Assembly (NCBI GenBank): GCA_907165065.1
Contig: OU015525.1
Location: 49,547,537 to 49,611,536, forward strand
Length of the DNA stretch: 64,000 bases
Source of the DNA: Caprimulgus europaeus
Lineage: Eukaryota > Chordata > Aves > Caprimulgiformes > Caprimulgidae
Direction: 5' to 3'
Below the pieces are notes generated by a model that ran no database searches, had not been told where the DNA came from, and saw only the letters and a program-made list of their open reading frames with translations. This document shows positions 35,543-64,000 of the stretch, piece by piece (position 1 is the stretch's first letter; each line of letters starts with the position of its first letter). The translations under genes and the position numbers were made by a program.

Positions 35543-38276
35543 CTACAAAGATAAAAATAAGAGTGCTGGTATTAGGAGCAGTGAATTCCAGTCATACTAT
35601 AAATTCTTATCTCTAAACCAAACGTACCTACACTTGGTGAAAGCAAGCATGTTTGTTAGAAAAGAGAGCTGGGATAGCAAGCATCTGCAGCCTAGTAAAA
35701 GTAAAGCTTACTTTTACTTTACTCTTCTGTCTGAAATTTGTCAAACTCCCCTGAAAGTTTGGGGTTTTTTTTTTTAGAAGAGACAGTGTTAATTCACAGA
35801 TCTGCTGCTCAGCTCTCCTCCACAAAATGCTCTGCCGAGACCTCACACCTGTACTACTTCTCTGCAGTACCAGGGAGACTGGGGACAGGAGAGTTCTACC
35901 CTGGAGGGTTTCTCCAGCTGGGCAAGGGATGAGCTGGGCACATGTCACCACAGGGAAGAGATGCTGGTGAGGGCCTCACCCAGAATGATGAACACCAGCT
36001 CTTACTGTTTGTGGAACTGATGAGTAGTGCTTAGCCCAACTCAGCCCAGCTGCAGAAACTCAAAGCTCAAGACAGCAGAGGCAACCACCACCATTTTTTT
36101 TTTTCAAATGAAAAAATGCCCAGGACAGTGCTGGAGATCTTTCAGGGGATGAGAATCAAAAATAGGGCTCCAACTGGTCGCTTCTCTTCAGCCACAGGGC
36201 ACATGTATTACATCTTAGGTCTCTTAACACCTGCTTCAGAAAATGTGGCTTGTTTTGAGCAAGACCATTTGGCATTGACAGGCACCTTCCCATCACTCAT
36301 ATTTGCCCACAGGAGCACAGGAGTCCTGCCCAGAACTAGGCACATCTTTTGGAACAGATGGCAGCAAGATCTAACACATGTACACTGGGGCCAAGCGACA
36401 GTGTTGGTATTTTCTTAGAAGTCATCTCCACCCTCCATTGCACTGACGTAGGTGCTTTTCCATTTAATGACCACTGAAAAAGTTGTAGAGCTGGAAGTCC
36501 AAACAGGAAAATGACACAAAGACCTAAGCCACAAGCTCTTTCTTACCTGACAAGACATAAACTTGCTCAGTTGATTCCACTTGTGCTGTTGATTCCATTG
36601 TCTCAGGATGGCACCCTAAAGCATCAGCTGATGGACCTAAGATTGTAGCACTTGAGCCCTGGCATGTAAACAATGGCTGCTCAATCTTTAATAGATAAGC
36701 TGTTTGGTCTACAAAGGGAACGAATATTTTCTGTGGAAACTGCTCTACACAAGGCGGAACCTCTGCATCCATAGTTGGCTCATCATCCAAACACAGTGAT
36801 ACAACCGTAGTGGTTGAGGTAACCTCAGCTTTGATGCAGGAAGGCACAGCCTGCAGTGGTTCTTTAGGAGCAGGTGATGGTGGTGGTGAAAGAGGTGGTG
36901 GTTCTTCCCACAAGGGGACTGAGGAACCTTGATTTACATCATCTGTTGAGACATCAGCCTCGCTGTCTGAGGGCCCTAGTTTTCCAGCTATGGAGGACTG
37001 ACTCCCCACTCCTGCTTGTGACCTAACAGCCTCTACAGAAGCTGCTGGGACAGCAGAAACATCTTCAGCAGCACTTTCTACTGGTGTAAATTCATTCTCT
37101 GAGGTCTGAGAGTCTTCATGAAGAGTCTGCACACTGGTTGCCACATCCCTCACAGAATAAAAAGAATCACTGGTACCTAGCACGTGGGCAGCAAGCTGTT
37201 CAGGCTCAGCAGGGACGTACACCAGTTCAGGTCCCTCAGGGGATGAAGCTCCATCAGATCGAGGGAGGGAATTGCTTTCCGCAATGAAACTGGCAACTGA
37301 TGGGTATTGAGTCAGTTTGGAGCTATACTGAATATCATATTCTTCAAGGAGCTGGTCTTCTGCTGTGTCAGTACTCTTGTCCATTTGCTTGGGCTCCCCA
37401 GAAAACAAAGTATCTGTGTACTCTGATGTCTTCTCTTCCAGTTTCTCATTCATATGTTCTGCAAGGTAAAAAAAAACACATAATGGCAATACATGAGCAA
37501 TTGTTTCCATTTAAATAAAGTTAAGAGTGATTTCAGCACCAACCCAATCAGATGTTCTACAGCATACTTAGGAGGCTTCCCAGGTGGCAGAGATGAAATA
37601 ATTTAAGGAGGAGGTTTTCTGCTTGACTATCCATAAGGGGAAACAAAATTCAGAGAGCAGTGGCACCAATCAAAGCCTCTGAAGCTTTAACTGTTCCTGA
37701 TCTTGCAGTGATGGCTACATTCTTATCTACTGCCCTCAAACATTGCTACACTTACAGGTTAAAAGATTAAACCTTTTACAGTGAGCACATCAGATAAGAC
37801 AGCTAGAAGACAAGGGCTCCTCATGCAACACGAGAACTCTTTGGATCCATACAAGTTATTTAGATGCACAGGTGGGGACATTTTAGCTTCCTCAAGAATC
37901 TTGATTACTTGAACTGACTACTTGCAGCCATTCTGGTTGGAACATTGTCTCAAACGATCTTAAAAGAACAAACAGCAACTATCTTACCAGTAATGAACTC
38001 AAACTGTTCAACCAGTTCTTCTATATCCAGATCTGGATGCCCTGAAAACAGAAGCAGAAGTGAAACCGGAGTAGGATAGCACCTTCAAATAGCTCAGTTC
38101 TTCAGATGAAGCACTGGTAGGAACAAACCATTTCTAAAGGCGACGAGCTCTTGGAAATAGAGAGCAAAAAACTCAGCAACGTCATCCGGCATGTTTTCTA
38201 TGACAGCCCGGCTCACCCCCTCAAGCAGGGTCTTGAGGCTCTGTGGAACAACCACCCTGATCTTTGAAGTCTGCAT
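34917..38276 (-). CDS. CABYR: Calcium-binding tyrosine phosphorylation-regulated protein, complete, 4 coding exons, 579 aa
   Basis: CABYR is a fibrous-sheath protein of the sperm flagellum that binds calcium when tyrosine-phosphorylated during capacitation. It docks to sheath partners through an N-terminal RIIa-like dimerisation domain. Here exon 1 encodes that domain (VVVPQSLKTLLEGVSRAV onward, to ALYFQELVAFRNG). Exons 2 and 3 give a long, acidic, low-complexity region with Ser/Thr/Pro and a PXXP-rich stretch (PPPLSPPPSPAPKEP). The last exon has the conserved C-terminal block SSEAGQPPPHSNVWTLYCLT and PPFILVGSNVQNTQDWKP. All joins keep frame. Human isoform 1 is 493 residues, so this protein is longer, mostly in the disordered middle. 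The position between OSBPL1A and TTC39C matches mammals. The span includes introns. Confidence 0.95.
35543..36546 (-). other. CABYR: CABYR intron 3, 1.0 kb
   Basis: GT-AG intron with no further recognised feature. Its first bases stay open in frame for seven more codons after the splice site (see findings). Confidence 0.9.
36547..37458 (-). CDS. CABYR: CABYR large central exon
   Basis: The exon has acceptor TACCTTGCAG|AACAT and donor TTGTCAG|GTAAGA on the - strand; 912 nt in frame with both neighbours. It encodes EHMNEKLEEKTSEYTDTL onward to STAQVESTEQVYVLS, an acidic and disordered-looking region. It includes MDKSTDTAED, ASSPEGPELVYVPAEPEQLA and a proline-rich PPPLSPPPSPAP segment, in line with the low-complexity middle of CABYR. 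Confidence 0.94.
37459..37987 (-). other. CABYR: CABYR intron 2, 0.5 kb
   Basis: GT-AG intron with nothing else recognised. Confidence 0.9.
37988..38041 (-). CDS. CABYR: CABYR small second coding exon
   Basis: Only 54 nt, with acceptor TGTTTTCAG and donor TTACTG|GTAAGA on the - strand. It encodes HPDLDIEELVEQFEFIT, aligning with the segment just after the RIIa domain in CABYR. It is too short to appear as a separate ORF and was found by bridging the flanking exons in phase. Confidence 0.92.
38129..38276 (-). CDS. CABYR: CABYR first coding exon, RIIa-like dimerisation/docking domain
   Basis: The ATG is at 38276-38274. The exon encodes MQTSKIRVVVPQSLKTLLEG and onward to FFALYFQELVAFRN, and the donor is AAATG|GTTTGT. 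The hydrophobic spacing is that of the RII alpha docking fold, shared with ROPN1 and SPA17. The ORF stays open past the donor, but splicing to 38041 restores the conserved frame. A likely acceptor at 38307-38308 places 30 nt of 5' UTR in this exon. Confidence 0.94.
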
Positions 38277-38306
38277 CTTTGCCTGCTCAGGTCAGTGGTT
38301 TCCCAT
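38277..38306 (-). promoter_or_regulatory. CABYR: CABYR 5' UTR piece with a four-codon upstream ORF
   Basis: A good acceptor (TTCTCTTTGTACAG on the - strand) precedes 38306. The UTR then starts with ATG and reads M-G-N-H-stop (38306-38292), ending 15 bases before the main ATG. Such a short upstream ORF could dampen translation. This depends on the acceptor being used. Confidence 0.4.
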
Positions 38307-38869
38307 CTGTACAAAGAGAACCCCCAGCTGAGCGCCTACTCTGCCCCAGTGCCAAGTGTTTAACGCCCCTGGCTTGACCACAGCTGCTCATCCCTTGCCA
38401 TGCTACCAACAACCGTCCTCCTCCACCCCTTCCCAAACACTCCTTTTTACTTAAACAGGGTATTTACCATTTGCAGTAACCAAATCTTTTACTCCCCCTC
38501 TGCACCTCTGAGCAGCAGAAGGCACAGTCAAAGGGGCCAGCCAACTAAGGAACATTCACAATGCAAATTCAAACCCATGCCTTAAATTCTCCTTTTTTTA
38601 TAGATAAACCCCACCAAAGCATCCCCTGATGAGCCACAAGACACTTCTTCCTCCCCCCCTCCTCCATTTCCTCCAGTACTTGTTCTCTCCTGGTCCCAGC
38701 CTCCCGCAGGCACCACCACCTCCCCCCAACAAGGAGAGGAGCAGCGGGTGGGGCTGCCCAGGGCCACCACACCCAGCCAGGAGAACATGAGGTCACAGTG
38801 CTGTCACTGTCTGCACTCCAGCGCTACTGCCTGTTGGTCAGAGGGTTACAGGGAAGAGCGGGAGGCCAA

Positions 38870-39490
38870 ACACTGGATGGAACTGTACCCTTGGGCGGCC
38901 AGAACCCTGACACTGCCGCTCATCAGCGAGGGGTTTCCTCCTGCAACAGACACCCCGATTCCCCTTATCGCGCAGGAACGGTGCATTTAGTGGACAAGAT
39001 CATTTGAGGATAACCCTTTCAGCAACATATCTGAAGTACAGTGTTGTGGCTGCCGTTGCTCAGGACGAGCAGCATAAGGGCCGCAGGGGCAAGGCTGAGC
39101 ACCCAGGGGTGCTGAGCACCACAGGGCGCAGGGGAAGCGAGCACCCACAGCGCTCGTGCCCGTGAGCTGCTGCCTTTTCTCCCTTCCCACGCTACCGTGA
39201 TCCCCATTCCTCCTTTCTGCCGCTGACTTGCCCTCAGGCGCAGAACTGGCCGAACCCACAGCACAGGCAGAACCCCTCTGAGGAAGGGTTTTGCCTTTGC
39301 TAACACACCAGGTTTCCTCAGCAGCAGCAGGCAGCTGAAGCAGGGGTGTTTCTTCCCGGCACACGAAGAATGTAACTGTGCTCAGCCTCGGGTTATGGCG
39401 ACTTCATCCCACGCTGCAACCTGCGGAAAGCAGAAAGGCTGCAGCCGCATCCCTCCCACCCCTCCGCCAGCCACGGTAAGGCCGGTGGGT
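38870..39490 (-). promoter_or_regulatory. CABYR: CpG-rich region, probable CABYR promoter / first exon area
   Basis: The stretch is markedly richer in G+C and in CpG than its surroundings (many CG steps between 38870 and 39490, against almost none in the introns). It sits 0.6-1.2 kb upstream of the CABYR start codon. The position fits a CpG-island promoter and a non-coding first exon, but I could not fix the exon or its donor. Overlapping GC-rich ORFs on both strands look like composition artefacts. Confidence 0.5.
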
Positions 39491-42134
39491 GCGCAGACCC
39501 ATCCCCTGGTTCACAGCCTGGCCTTTTAAGATAGGTGACACAACAGCCAAGGGATTTAAATTCACATAACAAACTGCAAAACATAGCACCCGAGAAGCGA
39601 TGCTCTCTGGTGACCTCTGGCAGGAGCTCAGAGCAAACAGCTGGGGACTGTGACTTCCTCACCACAGCAGCTACACCCAAAGAGGAACAAGATTATTCCT
39701 TAAATGGCTCCGTTCGTCCTGCAGAACCTTGGGATTGCAAGGGCAAAATCTGAAACACACCTCAACAGCCTCAGGGATAGCATTTGCCTTCTGGAACACA
39801 TTTTCAGTGGATACACAAGATCCAATAAAGCAATCACAAAAAATTTAACTGTATAGTGCTGTATTTTCCCAGTTACCACTGACTCAGCTTCTGAGGATCG
39901 TGAAGCCAGAAAGATCAAGGGGGCAAGCTATGATCACAAGTCTGCTGTGGGATAAAAACTTTTAGCTACCAACAATGCTACAGATCAGTCCTCATCAAAG
40001 CTGGAAAACCATCATCTACCGACCTGCTCTGCCATCTCTAAAAAAATTCAAGGGGGATTACAGCAGCACTGAAGATTTAAGACTCAAGTGTCATTGCTGC
40101 TAAAGCACTTAGACTATCTACAATTGCTTCCTTTAATAAGTAACACATTCAGAATAGGTTACTCAAAATTAACAGAATATTATATCACTTTCAAGTTAGC
40201 TCACTGGAAAGTATGTTAATGGTAAACTCACCACAAAATGCTTCTTCCATAAAAGAATCCCTAGAAATTACTTTTTCATTAAGAAAACTTCTTACAATAG
40301 GTTATCAGTCCTGGAGAGGAGCAACACAGACCATAATATTAAAAAAGTTAAATAAGAATATGCTATGACTTACAAAATTAGGAATAGCTTTCCTATAGAA
40401 AGGATAAGACATACTTCAAGAATATATATGAGGACTAGAAAACTTCAGCATTTCTGAAGCCAGGACAGTAATCCGAAGTCTGGATTTCTGTATGGAGAAC
40501 ATATGAAAGCCACGGGACTTCATAAAGGCATGAAACGTACCTGGGTGCAAAGGCAGCCATGTGGTTGCTTTGAAACCATCATCAAACAAATACAGATCAG
40601 AAGATAACTTGTAAATTCGCCTCTTCTGAAAACTTTCAAAATTCTAGGAGTGCAAAGTTCTGTACAGCAAAAGCTTCAAAGATATTTAAGTACTGATGCC
40701 ATAAACCACGGAAAAAATTGTCAGAGGTAACAGAAGCATAAACTTCCTGAAGTATTTAAAAAGGCTTCAGCCCCTAGCATAAAAGTGTGTCTGCCTGAAA
40801 CTTAAGAGCTAGAGGAAAAAATATGTCTGGAAACCAATTCACTGTGCTGGAACTTGAATGCTGTTTTTGGAAACCATCTAGAGTAAATCCATCACACATA
40901 TCAGCTACTCAACTAAAACATGGTGCCCTTTGGCCCCAAACTGGAGAGCCTGTCAGCACAAGAGCAGTTTGTCCAGCTGAAGGTACTTACCTCATCCTAC
41001 CATCCTTTGCCCCATCTGCAGAAGCGATGGCTTCCAGACCATGTTAAAGTCCTAGACTGGACAGAAGTTCAGCTAATCAGGGTCCCAGATAAGGGAGAGG
41101 GATGGTGAGCAGCAATATTGCTTTTTGCCATCTACTAACAGTGGCACACTTGTAACCAGTTAATTGAACAAGTTTTGAAGTTCAGGGAAAATACAGATTT
41201 GCAACATTGTGACGAAGTCAGGCCTTTTGTAAAAGAACTCCATCTTTTTTCCAGTGCATCTTGTACCAGCTAATTTCATACACAAATTTGCTTTGCCATA
41301 AATTAAGAGTATTGTATATGGATACAGCTAACTCAGTGTAGAAACAGCAGGTTCTCCTACGTCCTGAATCTCTGTATAGAATACTGTATTTTAAGTGTTC
41401 TTTGGTTAAAATGAACCAAATTGGAACTTGCCTGTATATTTCTGTTTTACTTAACTTTTCCAGATAAAGGTAGTTTTCGAAGCAGTGTTTTCTAGCTCAC
41501 CCCAAAACATGAGAATGCCCGAAAATATTGTATAAGCATCTACTGAATCTGCAATCAGCACAGAAACTATTCCCTACGTCCTGCCTCTTTTTTTCTACAA
41601 CTGCTAATTTATATCAAATAATCTGTGGTACAGTTCCTTCAGCATGATGGATCAGAGTCAATACACCTGTCCTTCTGACTCCTGAAGTCCAGCAGAGTTT
41701 ACCATTTGTGTTCTAGGCTGCCCTCAGAGCCCCTGCTGAGCCAAGGACAGGCGTGCTGGTCAGATGCCACTGGCTGCCCAATTGCCTTAAAAGACAGCTA
41801 AGTATAAATCTACTTCTAAACGTTAGCTTTAATAATACTTGTTTGGGATTGCGTAGTTTTTCATGACAGTGATTGCTACCACTGTTAGTATTTGTGATGA
41901 TGACTGGAAAGGGAATTTGAGTGTCATTTACAGGCTACCCAGCTTTCACTCCACTGATCAGTTCTATCAGCGCCCTCCTACCCCCACGTGCAGCCCTACA
42001 CCAACCCCACGCTTGCCCCTGCTCAAACTTCAAACAGTTACAGAGCAAGCTTTAAACACAAGTATGATCAGTTGCTGGAAAGACAATCAGATTGTTGTAA
42101 ATTGAAAAACAATTGAGTACAACATTTGGGGAAT
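39491..42134. other. Intergenic region between CABYR and the TTC39C 3' end
   Basis: 2.6 kb with no recognisable exon, RNA gene or mobile element. The longest ORFs (80 codons or fewer) show no homology. Confidence 0.7.
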
Positions 42135-45064
42135 TTTATTTCAGAATAAAGCATATGTAGAATATGAAACAAGCATTTGAAAGCAGAGAGAGAAGAAACT
42201 AAAGTGCTTGCTTTGGAGTAAATCAGAAACATTTTTCAAAGGTGTAGGAATACAACAAATACAACTGTGTGCGGTTCTTTTTCTTTAATGAAGAACAAGT
42301 AAATTTGATGTCTTAAAAACACATCTTAAACCTTGTTCACTCTACAGTGGATCTCAATATGACACATGTAACTCACTTTCTAAACCAGAAGACTGTAATT
42401 ATACTGGAAGAACAAAGGCTGAGGTAATTGCTGACTAGAAAACTTTGTTACAGAGTCACTTGACATCCCAGAAGTTTTCCCAATACATGGTATCGTCTTG
42501 TTCAGGAGGCCACCAATTAAAAGACAAATTCAAGGAGCAAGGGAACAAAACTGGTGTCCACGTTTCTTTTAATTTTACTTAGAAATATAAAAGTGCAAGT
42601 TCTGTAAATTAACAACTTTTACAGTACATCACAATAAATATGCCACTTTGTGACATCTAAAAATTCTAATTATTTGAAATGAGTCATATTGAGATAAAAA
42701 CTGCATCAACAACAAAAATACCTGACCCCGCAAAGATAGTCTTAACACACTAACTAGCAAGATGCATATTCCATTATTGCTATTAGCCCATGCCTCCGAG
42801 TTCCAAAGTATAAAAACTTATCAGTTTACACAAAATACAATTGAAATTTTTCTCATCACAGGCACAGCCTAACATAAAAAAATAATTTTGACATTTACAA
42901 TGTAGGAGATTCTCCTATGAGGGGAGGGAAAAAAAAAAAATACAGAAACAGTTCTATTTCAGTGATGATTCGCTAAATCCACAGAAAAGCTGCAATTTGC
43001 ACAGAGTTAAACTGCTATTTGAATATATAGTGTCTTTCTATACCCACTCCTTTTAGTAGTTTTACTACAATTTGCTACCTACCTCCAAATATGTAGACCC
43101 TAGAGATCCCAGCACAAATCGCATGCAGTTGCTTTGTGTCCTGAACAGCCCAGTCTCACATGATATTTAAGCAGTGTATTTAACAGGAATTTTGTCAGTA
43201 ACTGTACCGTTTCTAGCTACTTACCCAGAATGGACTGACCCTCTCATTGCAAAACATTAAAAGTCAGATAGGACAAAGTAGGATTTCAAGTACATTAAAG
43301 CTCATTTTTAAAATCATTATTTGAATTCTAAGTAATTATTACATACACAATATATTGTTTTCTAGTCAATACTTATTTGGATTGACCAAATAAAGTTGAA
43401 CACTTGTTTGTTACTCAATATTGTGGTTAAATTTGAAATTTAAAAACAAAACCAAAAACTAACAGTGTACTATCTTTAATACACCTAGATTATAGAAAAA
43501 TAAAACTGTTATTTTTTTAAAGAGTTAAGAGTCTCCTCTCCTTCAGGAGCTGCAACAGAAGTATTTAACTGCCCTAGGAATGCTTTTCATAGCGGGAACG
43601 GTGTATTTCTAGAGAGAAATAAAAAAGTGTCTCAGCAATTTCATTTGGCCTACCAAATAGGATATTCCTTTTCTCCTCTGTATCAGTTTTGCTTTAGATG
43701 CAACCTCAAAAGCAAATCAGTGAAGGTCAGGTGTGGGCAACATCTAAAACTTTGGCAACATACTCTACAAAAATGTAAGAAAAGAAAAAAAAAAAAGTTT
43801 AAGCTAAGGAACTGTTTAAGGCAACCTGACCAAAGTAAAGATAAGGCTTTTGGATAACTATTTCCAAGGACATCCAGTTTTCTTAGCTTTGCAAAGTAAC
43901 ATAATTCAAAAAACTTTCTGGCCAGATTTCCATTCACAAGTTTGCTTAAAAAAAATATTTACCTTCCTAGAACATGATATTAACTGAACATAAAACACAA
44001 GGAAATACTACATATTACAGACAAAAATAAAGAAAGCTAAAGATGAGCACAGAGATGGCCAAGTATTAAAAATTATATGGTCATGATAAAAGTTTCAAGC
44101 TCTCTGAGGTATTTTAGTATCTTAACACCACAGGTTTGGAATACCATATAGAGACTTAGTATATCATAGTATTGGTATAACTACCAAAGTAGGTTTTTGG
44201 TTGTGTGTTTTGGTTGTTTGATTTTTTTTTAAATACCTTTAAAGGTCACTGCTTTAAAGATTCAGCAGCTTGAATGAAAAATATTTAAAATTACTATATC
44301 TGGCCTATGTATTTTAACATAATATTCATAATATTAAGAGCATAAATAAGAACTGCTCGCACTGTAATTGCATGTAAAACAAAGTAAGTATTTGGCTGGA
44401 ATGTACCAGAAACAGAAATCCTAAATATTGACATAATTTATATCACAACTATCAGCTGGGTTGGGAGGAAAGAGCGGACGGGGATATGAGGTTTAAAATT
44501 CACACATCAGTCATCACGAAGTCACTGACATAAGCCACTAAAATTAAGGAAGGTCTACTTTTTGTGGTTCAACAGTTTTCCTCCTCCTGTGTTATCGACT
44601 AATGCTCAAGGAAAAGAAGTGTTCTGCCCATTCCCAACTTCAGCATTTACACCAATTACTTTTATTGTATTATTCGAATCAAAACAGAAGTGCGCCTCTT
44701 GACTTATTTTGGATCTAGATGTATTTTAAAAGGTAAAAATCACACCTGCCAATATTGTTGAAGTAAATCATGTGTGCTTAGTTAGGCTCACCACAGAGTT
44801 ACAAGTAACTGTGTTCAGCTTGGTTTAAACAAAATAAAAACTGAAGAGTTAAAAACACAAGGTCACTTAACCTTCTTCCTGGTTGATTTACTTTTAGTTA
44901 AAATTGTAATGTTTTACTAAGCCATACCAACTTTGACCATACTAGGAAAGTGTCTCTGGCACAAGTGGTTTTCAGAAGAAAAGCTGGTCTTCCCAACAGC
45001 TTTTTCTTCTGCTTCATCTTAAAGTGCAGAAACTGTGGGAAAGGATAACAAGACTTCCTGTCTG
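42135..45064 (-). other. TTC39C: TTC39C 3' untranslated region (probable maximum extent)
   Basis: The sequence after the stop codon is AT-rich, without recognisable coding exons. AATAAA on the - strand occurs at 44661-44666 (UTR of about 0.4 kb) and 42135-42140 (about 2.9 kb). Both are plausible, and the choice needs transcript data. Confidence 0.5.

Positions 45065-64000
<18,936 letters not shown>

Noticed and set aside
38569-39753. Cluster of GC-rich ORFs on both strands
   Set aside because: Stop codons are rare because of the GC-rich composition; better explained as a CpG-rich promoter area.

Overview
This window looks like ordinary vertebrate nuclear DNA, most probably from a bird. It has long AT-rich introns, GT-AG spliced genes and no operons. 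Two solo LTRs resemble avian ERVL-type elements. No Alu or L1 was seen, and no typical avian CR1 3' end was recognised. The gene order OSBPL1A - CABYR - TTC39C is the conserved arrangement I know from human 18q11.2. I cannot name the species.

Layout. Bases 1-3830 lie upstream of the first recognisable exon and carry 3'-UTR-like sequence with several poly(A) signals. From 3831 to 32360 the + strand carries the last 13 coding exons of OSBPL1A (ORP1). These encode 522 residues, from the FFAT region to the stop codon, including the whole sterol/PI4P-binding domain. The ankyrin and PH part lies left of the window. The 3' UTR probably ends near 32.8 or 33.45 kb. About 1.4 kb further on, CABYR runs convergently on the - strand. 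Four coding exons between 38276 and 34917 encode 579 residues, and a CpG-rich stretch at 38.87-39.49 kb is a likely promoter. TTC39C is also on the - strand. Its last ten coding exons lie between 63728 and 45065 (about 430 residues), followed by a long 3' UTR. Its N-terminal exons lie right of the window. All exon joins were checked by reading frame and by GT/AG ends.

Non-genic structure. Solo LTRs with perfect 5-bp target duplications lie at 6255-7234 (antisense) and 25716-26219 (sense), both in OSBPL1A introns. A block of about 0.36 kb from one OSBPL1A intron (24740-25164) recurs in the next intron (27703-28060). There it sits between two direct copies of local flank, with an 8-bp microhomology at one junction, which looks like a replication template-switch insertion. 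Simple repeats include a C15/A15 tract, GTTT-rich tracts and a CA/TG hairpin.

The three genes are not a pathway. OSBPL1A acts in endosome/ER lipid exchange, CABYR in the sperm flagellum, and TTC39C is a poorly characterised TPR-family protein. I found no previously undescribed biological system. The best leads are the template-switch insertion, a possible poison exon in TTC39C, the changed FFAT core residue in OSBPL1A, and the unexplained 3'-end-like sequence at the left edge.
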